64,000 bases of DNA, from positions 3,844,001-3,908,000 of the forward strand of contig JAPNXP010000008.1 in the NCBI GenBank assembly GCA_028753945.1, in the 5' to 3' direction. Source of the stretch: Hexactinellida sp. DTS-2022 (lineage: Eukaryota > Porifera > Hexactinellida). Position 1 is the first letter of the stretch; each line of letters begins with the position of its first letter. Below, piece after piece: positions 1 through 10,239 of this stretch. The notes below the pieces were generated by a model, which was given only the letters and a program-made list of their open reading frames with translations, did no database searches and was not told the origin of the DNA. The position numbers and the translations under genes are program-made.

Positions 1-130
1 GTCAAAATTTCACAGGATTAAAAGGACATAATTACAGTTTGGCTTACAATATTTTCGGTTAATTGGTTTCTCCGCTTAATCGGGTCAAAACAACCTGGTC
101 CCGAGGTGGCTCTATTAAGCGGAGTCGACT
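1..130. mobile_element. Partial pogo/Tigger-like MITE (family A)
   Basis: The 3' part of a short element that recurs at 21213-21381, 35924-36067, 38047-38190, 42703-42846, 40564-40744 and 50392-50573. Shared blocks are TTTCTCCGCTTAAT, CCTGGTCCCGAGGTG and the terminal GGAGTCGACT. Complete copies are flanked by TA and start CAGTCGACTCCGCTTA, which fits pogo/Tigger-type (Tc1/mariner superfamily) MITEs. This copy runs off the window start. Its end lies about 26 nt before a 3' splice site of the WD40/U-box gene. Confidence 0.75.
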
Positions 131-156
131 ATATTGTATTATTACTGTATTAACAG

Positions 157-1040
157 GGGTGGAGATTCTTCTGTTATGTTCTGGAAAGTTGTAAGTACAG
201 AAATAGACTATATATTCAGTCAGATTAATTTATTTAATTATTTCTCAATTTCCTACATTTATAGTCCACAAAGGAGCAGCTACTGACACTCAATGCTCAC
301 GACAAGTAAATATCTCTTTCCATTTACCTTTGTATGTATAATCTGATTATATATCTATTCTTACTCAACAGATATGTGACTACTGTGGCGTTTTCAAGGG
401 ACAGTCGCTACCTCGCTACTGGGGCGTATGACGGTGTTGTTAAACTATGGAAATTAGGATTTAGTGAGTGACTTATCTTGAAAGTACAGTTAATTGAATG
501 CTGTACTTAAAATATGTTTCTTTAGATATCCAAGAACTCGTATTTGACAAATGTGGGTCTTACGAAAAAATTCCTAACGGTATGTAACTATTCTCACAAT
601 ATCTAAATAATTATTATTCCTATTCTACGTAGTTCCAGACGAGTTCATCTGTCCGATTTCCCTTCAAATAATGACAGATCCCATTATTGCTTCAGGTACT
701 ATAGACTCTCATTTCACAAAAATTTCAAACGTTTCTCTTATTTTTTTACGATTATTAACAATTAAGTGTATTTGCATAACTTATTCAATTGTTATGAATT
801 ATAACTTGTGTATGGGGAGTAGCACTAATATACTTGTGTAACCACATTTAATTAGATGGGTTCACTTACGATCGTAGCTCGCTACTCCTCTGGCTCGCCT
901 CTTCGCCTCGCGGGGCCATCAGTCCTCTCACCAACCTTGAGCTCTCCAACACAACCCTCACCTCCAACTACGCTCTTAAGGGAGATATATGCAAGTTCCT
1001 GAAGAACCCCAGTTCCTCCACTGTTGTGAAAACAAAATAA
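157..1040 (+). CDS. WDSUB1: WD40 / U-box protein, WDSUB1-like (3' end; 5' exons outside window)
   Basis: Six exons join in frame: 157-190, 265-305, 372-463, 526-579, 633-695 and 856-1040, all with GT-AG borders, giving 155 C-terminal residues. The first three encode the last WD40 blades (GGDSSVMFWKV, then YVTTVAFSRDSRYLATGAYD, then VVKLWKLGF). The last two encode a U-box with the family signature DEFICPISLQIMTDP, then DGFTYDRSSLL and SPLTNLELSN. WD40 followed by U-box is the layout of WDSUB1, a presumed E3 ubiquitin ligase in which the U-box recruits the E2 and the propeller binds substrate. In the known vertebrate protein a SAM domain lies between them; here only about 20 residues separate the two. 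The stop is at 1038-1040. Upstream exons are not in the window, so the number of WD repeats is unknown. Confidence 0.82.
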
Positions 1041-1404
1041 ACCCCGAGTATATTATTCTCGCTCGCGTAATAGTCTACAGAAGAAGTCCCGAACTAAGTG
1101 TTATATTTTCTTCCCTTCTGATTAAATATATTTATTGAAAGAACTGTCATGACAAAGAATCGGGTTTATAACGTTTCAGGCTTTGTGTTATAATTAGTTA
1201 ATACAGTAAAGTTTTTTTATTATGAACATTCAAGGGACCAAACTTCATAATAAGCGAACTCAACTTAATTAATACAAACTCTATGTAATTTGTTAAATTG
1301 AGACCATAGGACTTGTTCACAATAAAAAAATCTTCATATTTAAGCATACGAAAAACTGTCTTCTAGCAGTTAGTTAGTTTCCGTAGATATCAGTTTGCAT
1401 CAGA
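1041..1404. other. Intergenic spacer
   Basis: AT-rich 0.36-kb gap between two genes on the same strand. It must hold the 3' UTR of the WD40/U-box gene and the promoter or 5' UTR of the next gene. I see no repeat or clear TATA box. Confidence 0.6.
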
Positions 1405-4400
1405 ATGCAGAGACTAACGATATCGTGTCTGCTTGAGCTCGCTAAAACGCGCGGGCAGGGATTCTCCAGCTCCAGGATCAGAATAGAGCCTACCCTTGTT
1501 GGGAAAATAGTAATTTCGCCGGATAACCCGCAGCTGTTAGAGCTACGGGACAGCACTGGAAACATCCCTTGTGTCTGTCCAGGATTCTATCTGGACATTC
1601 TTTGCACCTCGATCAGAGCAACCCGATGGTACTTTACCTTAGTTGATAGCCCAGAAATATTTCGCCTCCATCACTACTATTTGGAGATTATCGAATTTGA
1701 AGTCACGAATGACTCACTTGATGCATCAATTAGCGAGTCTTCTATGAAGCATTCCATTGTCACAGACCCGGAGTCAGATAGAGCCACACTGTGTGGACTG
1801 TTGCTACACGTGTACCCAGTATTCAAACTGACTCAGTTCACTTATTTAGCTCTGTTCCAAGTTGGGGAACAGAGAGTGTATATTTTCTTTACTGGCGATG
1901 ATTTCCTATCTCTCCACTCGCTCCTGTGTACAAACGAGGCTTACTGTGTTACGAATATTTCTCTGAAACAAATAGCGGGAGAAGATGCAAGTGTTAAGAC
2001 CTACATCACAACAGATGACTCCATTGTTATGACGGCTAACTCTGGCGCTCAGACAAATGGACAAAAACTACAACAGACAAAAACTACAAGCCTACACGCT
2101 AATCATGAGACGATTGAGGAAATAGTTACAAAGCTAGTCGAGATAGAATCAGGACACTTCTTGCTGAATGAATCAATCCATTTATTCCTCACGCACTTCC
2201 CCAGCTGTCTCCCCGTATGGGGGCTGCGAGTCGGAGCTAAGATTCGGGTTTCTGAGGCCGTCATATTCTCGGCCGCGTTGGACGGTACAGCCACTCAGTT
2301 TGTCTGGTGCTGCCACCACACGCGTATCCAGCTTGTTGAGACCAGCAGGAGACCTCGCAGATTCATTCCCTACCTCCCAGAAGCGTTCCTAACTAAACTA
2401 ACATTCGCCAAGTTGATTCCTGCAAGTTCGTTTCACCTAGCCATAGTAATTGGACATCTCAGAGAATCCTTCGAGTTTTCTAACAAACTGATTCCCTCTC
2501 TAACAAAGATCTTTGGATTACAGTATCTACCTAGCTCTTCTCTTATAGTGGATATAAGGAGAATTATATTCACAGACAAGTGTATAATATCACCCTTCAG
2601 TGAACTGTCTACTCTCTCTCTTCTCTCTACCTCGAAACTAATCTCACGCTTGTCAGTACAAATATCCTCGGATAAGTTCTTTGACGATCTTTCCAACTTT
2701 ACAGTAGACTTCTCCGCTTTCCCCTATTGGGACAGGACCAGTTACAACTCTATCATAGAAGATAGGATGAAAGGGTTTCTCATCGGTAGAGTGGAGCTCT
2801 GCCCCCATACCGGTCATGTTGTGCTCACAGATTCAGCTACGAAGATTCCTATATACTTTGTCAATGGTATCCTCCCAAACCAGCTAGTTCAGTTGGTGGG
2901 TTCATTGGTTGCCATCAAAGATTACGTGTTTACAGTAGAAATGAGTTCCTTCCCCAGATACACACACAGACTAACACTGCTGTCTATATCTATTCGGCAC
3001 AAGAACATAATGACCATCCTCTCTACCCAAACCATTCGTAAGAAATGCTCCAGGTACATAATGCTGGTTATGGACAAGTCTAACATAACTCTGGAAAATT
3101 CCACTCTTCAATTCGTGGAACTAAGATTCCGAATGAGTGTAAAGATATTCAGGAATTCAACCACTTCCGATTCCCAAGACCAAACTCAGTCACTAGTTGG
3201 ACAGATCACCCTTGTGTTTCCAGCGGACACTGTCAAGTGGTGGAATTTAATTCAGATTGGTTGGCTGTACCATTGGAGCGGCTTCAATAGTTTAGAAGTT
3301 GACTCGTATTACATAGAGCGTGGAAGTAGGACTCTCTTCTCATCTTCATGGTCCCTCTTTCCGATTGGAGAGATGCCATCGAAGCCAATGCCCTCCTTGG
3401 AGAATGACGTCATATCCCTCTTGCATAAGGTTAAAGAGGGACAGAATAAGACCTGTCTCATCTCTGGGGTTGTACAGCGTATCACGTTCATGCCAATTAA
3501 TACCAACAGCTCCAAGTTTGTGTGCCAGAACAACGAGTGGGTGGTTAATCTGCCGCAGCTAAAGACTGTGTCTCTTCGCCAGTTGCACAAGTTCGGGGTT
3601 TCTCTTCTGCCGCTATTCTACAGTGTCCAGCTGGCACTCACTTTCCCAGTCACGGACGCGGTGTTTCTCCCTGTCTACATTGTTCTGCCTCACTGTAGAA
3701 TGCCGGTAAATCTGGATCGAGGAGTTTGGGTCAAGTTGACGGGCGTAATACTCAAGTACGCAAATAACATGCTGAAGGGGAATATTAACTATAGAGGATC
3801 AATTTCTGACATTTGCAATCCACCTTCAAGCCACTTAATTCCCTCCATTTATAAGAAGATAAAGCCGCTTTCTCCAGATAACTTCAACACACTCAAGTCT
3901 CTCAGTATCCGTGTAGCCAAGTCGCAGTTAATTCAAACTGAAGTGCAGCTGCCGCAGACTGCCCCGGGCCCGCCCCCCAAAGGAATGTACTCTAACAAGT
4001 TTGCGGTTAGTCGGGACCAGCGCTACGTTGACATGGAGAAAATACGCATGCAGAGATTCGCTGCGCTTTTGCGCTGTTACAAGATCCTAAGACTTCCGCT
4101 ACGGCTTGAGAGCTTGTATTCTCTCACTATCACTAAAACCTGTGTTTGTTGTAATTGTAAACCCAATTTGGTTTCTGAATGTCCTCGCGCCAGAGTTAAA
4201 TTGGCAGCTTTCATGCATGCTCAAGTGAGTGGCTACAAAGTAACTGTGAAAGTAATCAACAGATGTGTTTTGATACTCACTTCGATCTCTCAATCTCAGA
4301 TCAAAGAACTAGGGGTTATGTTGGAAGGAATAAACCAGATTGAAGTTGACAGAAATTACTTTGAGCAAAATGTTTCCAAACGTCCAGCCCCTAATTGGTT

Positions 4401-4539
4401 ACATGACTGGTTTACGAACTCGAGTTGGCTGTGCTCTGCTAAATTAGATGCAATTGTGACACATTATGCGACAATGCAAGATAACTACGCAGATGGCATC
4501 AGCTTCCAGCTTACTCTACATCACTTCCAATATGTTTAA
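1405..4539 (+). CDS. CTC1: CTC1-like subunit of the CST telomere-maintenance complex, single exon
   Basis: An uninterrupted 1,044-residue ORF. CTC1 binds single-stranded telomeric DNA with STN1 and TEN1 and helps polymerase alpha fill in the C-strand. The call rests on length (vertebrate CTC1 is about 1,200 aa) and a series of OB-fold-like segments. Residues about 28-110 contain LVGKIVISPDNPQLLELRDS and GNIPCVCPGFYLD. Residues about 452-515 contain GFLIGRVELCPHTGHVVLTD followed by KIPIYFVNG. Residues about 765-810 contain CRMPVNLDRGVWVKLTGVIL. A Cys cluster at about 912-927 (TCVCCNCKPNLVSEC) could be the zinc-ribbon insert of the C-terminal OB fold. The start is the first ATG of the ORF. The vertebrate gene has many introns, so an intronless copy is unusual. 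CTC1 sequence is poorly conserved, so the name is probable rather than certain; another OB-fold protein is the alternative. Confidence 0.6.
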   Translation: MQRLTISCLLELAKTRGQGFSSSRIRIEPTLVGKIVISPDNPQLLELRDSTGNIPCVCPGFYLDILCTSIRATRWYFTLVDSPEIFRLHHYYLEIIEFEVTNDSLDASISESSMKHSIVTDPESDRATLCGLLLHVYPVFKLTQFTYLALFQVGEQRVYIFFTGDDFLSLHSLLCTNEAYCVTNISLKQIAGEDASVKTYITTDDSIVMTANSGAQTNGQKLQQTKTTSLHANHETIEEIVTKLVEIESGHFLLNESIHLFLTHFPSCLPVWGLRVGAKIRVSEAVIFSAALDGTATQFVWCCHHTRIQLVETSRRPRRFIPYLPEAFLTKLTFAKLIPASSFHLAIVIGHLRESFEFSNKLIPSLTKIFGLQYLPSSSLIVDIRRIIFTDKCIISPFSELSTLSLLSTSKLISRLSVQISSDKFFDDLSNFTVDFSAFPYWDRTSYNSIIEDRMKGFLIGRVELCPHTGHVVLTDSATKIPIYFVNGILPNQLVQLVGSLVAIKDYVFTVEMSSFPRYTHRLTLLSISIRHKNIMTILSTQTIRKKCSRYIMLVMDKSNITLENSTLQFVELRFRMSVKIFRNSTTSDSQDQTQSLVGQITLVFPADTVKWWNLIQIGWLYHWSGFNSLEVDSYYIERGSRTLFSSSWSLFPIGEMPSKPMPSLENDVISLLHKVKEGQNKTCLISGVVQRITFMPINTNSSKFVCQNNEWVVNLPQLKTVSLRQLHKFGVSLLPLFYSVQLALTFPVTDAVFLPVYIVLPHCRMPVNLDRGVWVKLTGVILKYANNMLKGNINYRGSISDICNPPSSHLIPSIYKKIKPLSPDNFNTLKSLSIRVAKSQLIQTEVQLPQTAPGPPPKGMYSNKFAVSRDQRYVDMEKIRMQRFAALLRCYKILRLPLRLESLYSLTITKTCVCCNCKPNLVSECPRARVKLAAFMHAQVSGYKVTVKVINRCVLILTSISQSQIKELGVMLEGINQIEVDRNYFEQNVSKRPAPNWLHDWFTNSSWLCSAKLDAIVTHYATMQDNYADGISFQLTLHHFQYV

Positions 4540-6594
4540 TTAATGTGACTCGTATTATTCATTCACTCAACATTTAATTTTATATTGCTTATTGATCTCA
4601 GCCCTACTTTTAATCTATACCTTTCATAAGGACTACTCCATTAGTAACTAGCCCTTCGTTAGATTGCGGTGTAATGAATGGATTTATCATTTATGTCCTA
4701 CACACCACAAGTTGCATCCTAAATTCTCAATGTATTTAGCAGAATACCTTAGTTAGATATTATCTTGAATATTGAAACCGTATTTATTAATTTTACTCAT
4801 TTTTAGGAGTTTACGAATTCCTAGCAATCTATTCATAACTTACGAGCATGTGCCTTGTATTGTCACTCCACAATGAAAGTTGTTGCTTAGCTTCTTACTA
4901 CATACTACTATAGTTTCTATTGATTTATAATATAACCATAATCTTACAATACTATATAACTAGCTTATGGATTTATCTATTTCTCCTCAATACATTCTCT
5001 ATTCAACTTATTGTATTACTCACTGCACACCTCAAGTTGTCCAAGGCGGCAAGACCCTGCACATGAATCTCCAGAATATTTTCTAATTATCCTGAGTCTC
5101 GACACTTCTGTTCTTTTCAAGATGGACGCTGATTAGGTGAGTATTTATTTTATTTTCACCTTATTTCTCTTTTGAATTTATAATTTACTATTTCGCACTT
5201 TATTTGGAGCAAAGGCAAATGCATTTGGTAATTAGGGTCTCTTCACTAGACATCCTACTCTTGTCCAACATTTTACAATAGCATATAGGGTATATAGGGG
5301 CACCTCAGTACCATTTAGTAATGTTTGTCTGGAACTGTCCAGACTCTAGAGCAGCGATTCCCAACCTTTTTCAACCGTGGACCCCCTATAGACATTCTGT
5401 GGACCCCCTCCCATTGACCGTAATACATCCTGTGGACCCCCTACAGCCATCCGTGGACCCCTAAGGGGTCCACGGACCCCAGGTTGGGAACCACTGCTCT
5501 AGAGCATATACCTTCCGATTCAATCTTGAAATATTGTCATGGTCAATTGAATGGTCATAGGGTACATGTTATTCTAGAGCCGCTATTTACATTATACTGC
5601 CCGCTGTTACATTATCACTGTCGTTTACAAGTTACAACATACACCAAATTATACTTGTATTTTGCCTTGAAGCTCCAATATTATTTATTTTATAATTTAT
5701 GTTGAGGTTCACGTTTCCCCTTAGTTTAGCACTTCGTACCAACCATACACTAGCGTAAGTTCAGGGTCGCTTTGTCCATGCCCTGGTACATAAATCTATA
5801 GTCTAAATTCATTTTGTTGAACGAACTGACAATAAGCGATCCTGACTCATCAATTTCAAAAAGCATGATTGTGTAAATAAGACTCAACCGAGTCAACTCA
5901 CAATAATATTATTTTTCAAATTTAGAATCCAGATTTAGAGCCTTTGTGTCTGGCTCAACAGTTTTCTTTTCAAAAGAGACAAAATCAGTTTCTTGGGAAA
6001 TAACAGAATTTCCAGCGGACAAAAATACTTCCAGTATAACTATCCAATTCAAGAGCCATTCAGACGAACAAACTCAAAATTATGAGTTTACCTAAATTGT
6101 CAATTTTCTCGATAATCGCTGACTTGATGGATTTGGTGAAACAACGAAATTTGCATTCCAGCCTTAGATTTGATCACGAGGAAATAACAAAATAAACCTG
6201 ATGTTCTAGATCATTTACTCTCCTTTTGTGTTCAAGTACTCCGTTGTGTTTTGCGGCTAAAATGAAACAAAAATTCCCATTCTAATCTTTTGAGTTTTGA
6301 GTTTATCAAGAATTGGATTTTCAGAGATATGGTAAAATTCCAAATAATTTATTCGTAAGTTAAGCCCTCAACCAAATATTATCTTTTTTAATTAATTTTT
6401 TTGGATCAATTTTTAGATATATTTGTAATTTGAGTAGTCATTGGTTATAGAAATGTAATTGATCAACTTTTTGCAATTCGTATTGATTGGTCACTGGATG
6501 GTAAGATTTGCGAGAGTATTCTCTCCTATATAGCATAAGTCCGTACTTTATCTCCTTACTTGCACCAACTAGCTTCTAGTATCCGCATACTCCT
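4540..6594. other. Intergenic region, about 2 kb
   Basis: AT-rich DNA without a supportable coding exon. The only clear feature is the hAT-type MITE at 5352-5496. It must contain the 3' end of the CTC1-like gene and the promoter of the hnRNP Q/R gene. A possible acceptor just before 6580 (CTTCTAG) would allow an unseen upstream exon of that gene. Confidence 0.55.
5352..5496. mobile_element. hAT-type MITE with 8-bp target duplication
   Basis: Starts CAGCGATTCCCAACCT and ends AGGTTGGGAACCACTG, imperfect inverted termini of the CAG-to-CTG hAT form. It is flanked by a perfect 8-bp direct repeat, CTCTAGAG (5344-5351 and 5497-5504). The interior is built from reiterated GTGGACCCCCTA-like motifs. 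At 145 bp there is no coding capacity, so it was moved in trans by a hAT transposase. Confidence 0.93.
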
Positions 6595-8714
6595 ATGTCT
6601 GCAAACGGAGGGGCTCCTTTGGTGGAGAGAACGAAGGCACTTCTGGACCGGACAGGATATCCACACGACATACACCCCGGACAGCGGAGATACGGCCCGA
6701 GACCGGGGCTGTCAGAACCGCAGAAAGATGCTGAAATATTCCTCGGAAAGATCCCAAAGGTATGTAAACTCATAATCTTACTCCTATTGTTACCCTCGGG
6801 TTGCATAGGATTGCTTTGAAGACGAACTGGTGCCTCTGCTGGAGAGCTGCGGGGAAATACACGACATCCGGCTCATGATGGTGCCACACGAAACTGAATG
6901 CAACAAAGGATTTGCGTTTGTGCGCATGGTCACCAGAGACGCTGCTTTGGAATGTGTAACGAAACTGGACAAGTATGAGATACGGCCCGGCAAGGAGCTG
7001 GGCGTCTGTATATCAGAGTCCAACTGCAGACTGTTCTTAGCGGGAATACCAAAAGATAAAACAAAGGATGAGATACTCGAAGTTAGTTGTACTGTTTTAA
7101 TATGAATCTCACTGTTTACTATGCATGAATATATTAGGAGTTTTCTAATGCGTGTAACGGAGTGCTGGATATTGTGTTCTACGCAGACCCAAAAGACCTC
7201 AACAGGAATAGAGGCTTCTGTTTCGTAGATTTCGACAGTCACGGCAATGCTGCTAACTGCCGAAAGCGCGTGCTGAGTTCCCGACTGACTGTTTGGAGCA
7301 AAAGTAATTTGGTTTGTGACTGGGCTATTCCCCAACAGGAGCCGGATGACGTAATCATGTCGAAAGTCAAAACTCTGTTTGTCAAACACATAGCCGACTC
7401 GGTAACACAGATCAAGTGCGTATCTGCTTTATATTACCTGGTATTGCTGTGCACAAATCATACTTAATGTCTGTAGACTCGAAGAGCTGTTCAACCAGTT
7501 TGGTCAAGTTGAGAAAGTTAATAGAATTAAGGATTACGCGTTTATATTCTTTGAGACCCGAGACGGCGCTATTTCTGCCCAGTCGTCCACAAACGGAATG
7601 GAGCTGATGGGCTCTCACATCTCCGTGTCTCTAGCCAAGCCAGCGGCCAAGAACAAAGACGCTGGTCCCAAGCTCGGCTATAGATCAGGTTAGCGACTAT
7701 TGTAATTGCAATGCGACTTGTTGACTGCGTGTTATTACAGGAAACGACGGATACAGAGGACCGATGCGCCGCGGGCGAGGCCCCCGAGGTCCGAGAGGGC
7801 ATTGGGACTCGCATAACGACCCCGGATACTACGACCCGTGGGGCGGGTACGACACGCCCCCTCCCCCCATGCCGCCCTACGACTACGGACCCCCGGGGGA
7901 CGACTACTACCACGGCGGGCCTCCGATGGTGTCCTACCCCACCCCGCACTCCTCGATGGGCAGAGGCCGCGGGGGGCCCAAGCGCAGCACAGGCAGCAAC
8001 AGACGAGGAGGTACGTATATGCACTGGTTATACTGTAGGTAAAGTAGATACCAGATATAAGAACATTATATTGGAAACCGTTTCCATATACCCTGTATAA
8101 TTTCTGCCGGTTTTAAGAACACTATATGCAGTTCCCGACAATTTTTTAATATCCGGTATCCACTGTATTAATGTGTTGCAACAGGCAGAGGAGGGTCGAG
8201 GTTCGACGGAGGTTCCTCCCGTCCGTCCGGCAGCAAGAGTTCCGGCGGCAGCAGCAGTCGCGGCCGCGGGAGAGGAGCCCCGAGGGGCGGCGGGGCACCC
8301 AGTGGCGGCAAACAGTCGCACTCGCACTCACACAGCTCGCAGCCCGAGTTCAAGCAGGAGTGGAGTGGCGCTGATTACTCTGCACAGGGCTATGGCGGTG
8401 GGGGTGGGGGCGGGGGCTACAACCAGTCTGGGTACGGAAGTGGTTCTTGGAGCGAAGACTACACAAGCGACACATGGCAGCAACCTGGCAAGCGGGCAGC
8501 CCCGAGCACCCCTACATCAGACTCGAAGCGGGCCCACTACCAGGGGACCACGCCCACATCCCAGTGGTCCGGTCAGTACCAGGCCCCCGCCTCCTACCCC
8601 GCCAACCCTCAGGGGTCCCAGTGGTCCTCGCAGACCTGGGCCCCGCAGCAGGGCCAGACGCAGTCCCAGTCTCAGCAGCCGGCTGCTTGGGGGCATCAGG
8701 GATGGAAGCAGTAG
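6595..8714 (+). CDS. SYNCRIP: hnRNP Q/R (SYNCRIP family) RNA-binding protein with three RRMs
   Basis: Six exons (6595-6759, 6809-7081, 7138-7415, 7477-7688, 7741-8010, 8185-8714) give 575 aa in one frame. The product binds pre-mRNA and mRNA and acts in splicing, transport and translation. Family landmarks: KALLDRTGYPHDIHPGQRRY just before RRM1; RRM1 with IFLGKIPK, DCFEDELVPLLESCG and KGFAFVRM; RRM2 with RLFLAGIPKDKTKDEILEE and NRGFCFVDF; RRM3 with TLFVKHIADSVTQ, LEELFNQFGQVEKV and DYAFIFFETRDGA. The C-terminus is RGG/Gly/Tyr-rich and then Gln-rich, ending WGHQGWKQ, as in SYNCRIP and HNRNPR. Vertebrate proteins carry an extra acidic N-terminal domain of about 150 aa that is absent here; an in-frame TAG at 6577-6579 blocks simple extension, though an upstream exon is possible. 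Which of the two vertebrate paralogues it matches cannot be decided, and one pre-duplication gene is likely. Confidence 0.93.
8042..8165. mobile_element. pogo-like MITE (family B) in hnRNP Q/R intron 5
   Basis: Member of the family whose full copies start TACAGTGGATGCCGGTTATA and end in ATATCCGGCATC followed by ACTGTA. Here it is in reverse orientation and ends TATCCGGTATCCACTG. TA dinucleotides flank it (8040-8041, 8166-8167). The right end is 19 nt from the acceptor of exon 6 (AG at 8183-8184). Confidence 0.82.
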
Positions 8715-9294
8715 CGACTTGTGAGAGAGCTAGATGTGTTACTTACTTACTACATAGTTATCTAATTAGTGGGTAGATTAATAATATTGTGTATTACAGA
8801 TGATTATACATACGTAGTATTTTGTGACTTGCTTTATTCAATCTATTTCTCTACTATCAATTTCATTAATAATCATCATCAAGTTAACAACATTTCAATA
8901 GAAATACACTAAATTGGGTTTTGATATGATGGAACTCATAATTAGTTACGAGGTTTAAGAATTTTTCAAAATTATAGTAATTTAGGTTTTTTACTGTGCC
9001 GACTATACTATAATATAGTGGCCCAGTTCTAATCTTACTGCCTTGGTTAGTTATTCTTCCGTATCCTCTACACAGAACAGAGTTATATTTACTAAGAGCC
9101 CAAATATTCAGGATATGTATCTCATGGGTTACAGATGTGCACCTGGGGTCACGATTTTTTAGTACAAATTTTTGGACACATTTTACACCTATTCAATGTT
9201 AGAAAAGGAACAATAAATAGTCGCGAATATTCAATTTATATGCATTCGATAGAGAATTTAAACTTCTGCTCTCAAAAAATCATGAAAATCAATG

Positions 9295-9410
9295 ACAAGA
9301 AATTCAATATCTAGAACAAGAAATTCAATTTCAAGAACAATAAATTCAATTTCAAGGACAAGAGATTCAATTTAAGAACAAGAATTTCGATTTCAAGAAC
9401 ATGAATATTT
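9295..9410. repeat. Degenerate ~21-bp tandem repeat
   Basis: About five imperfect copies of CAAGAAATTCAATTTCAAGAA in a row, interrupted by substitutions and small indels. No coding meaning is apparent. Confidence 0.8.
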
Positions 9411-9975
9411 TGACAAAAATTGTTCCCCGCGGACCAATTTTGTAAGGGGACTATTTTTGTCAAAAGAATGTTTCTTGGGGTATTAGAAAAGCTTGAAATT
9501 AGGATAATATTTCATTATTATTCACAAACAGTTATAACTAACAAACACACAGAATAATTAGTCCTCTATTGGGGATGTTTCATCTAACCTCATTGCTAAA
9601 TACGGTGGATGCAGTAGAGTAGCGAAACTTTGGATTAATAGAATAATTATAAACACAGATATACAGAATAAAATATGCCACACAGGATTGTAGTAGCAAT
9701 CTATGCCGAACTTACAGAACTTATCGTTATTTGTGACTGCTATTGGTTCATAAATGATTGATTGATTGCATCCAAATCAGCTAAGCTTGCATGAGTGAAA
9801 TGGGGAAATGCAACTTTGTCTCTTATTCAAGTCGATGCTTCTAGTTATGTTCAGGACACAGAAATAAGGAACATTTGATAATGCATGAATAGAATACGTT
9901 CCAGAAGTTTTGATGTCATAGGTACTTTGGGAATAATTTAAAGGAAGGGAAGAATTTTCGTGTACAGAATACTTG

Positions 9976-10178
9976 TTTACCTAATGAAAGCTGGCTTCTA
10001 GGTTGATTTTGAATTTTCATTGGTTTTGTTTACCTATTTGCGTAAACAACAACAACAAATTATTCATTTTCTAAATGCGAAAATCGTAATCAGCATACTT
10101 TGTTTACTTATTATAACATTTGGAACCTAGTTTCTATCTCATATAAACATGCGGTTTCTATTCCCCCATCACTTTAAT
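9976..10178 (-). mobile_element. Fragment of dispersed element family H (reverse orientation)
   Basis: Read on the minus strand it shares several blocks with the elements at 20541-21036 and 25289-25690: CACTTTAAT read as ATTAAAGTGATGGGGGAATA, AGAAACCGCAT, AGTATGCTGAT and a GTTGTTGTTTAC stretch. The termini are not visible, so only the middle is preserved. Confidence 0.75.
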
Positions 10179-10239
10179 ATTGTGTTGGGTCAGTTGGGAG
10201 TAGATACTTCGTCTTATTTAGTTATATTATATAGCAAAC

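Larger units (their letters stand above)
8715..10239. other. Intergenic region, 1.5 kb
   Basis: AT-rich, no supportable exon. It holds a degenerate short tandem repeat at about 9295-9410 and an inverted fragment of a dispersed element at about 9976-10178, both listed separately. Confidence 0.55.

Noticed and set aside
5484..5705. 73-aa ORF overlapping the hAT MITE end
   Set aside because: Starts inside the MITE right end, crosses the target duplication and has AT-rich non-coding composition; no splice context or similarity.
6790..7389. 199-aa minus-strand ORF over hnRNP Q/R exons
   Set aside because: It lies opposite exons that encode conserved RRMs and crosses two introns; no protein similarity is recognisable.
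7569..8724. Several GC-rich ORFs in other frames over hnRNP Q/R exons 5 and 6
   Set aside because: By-products of GC-rich Gly/Arg codons. The spliced frame gives the RGG and Gln-rich tail expected of the family.
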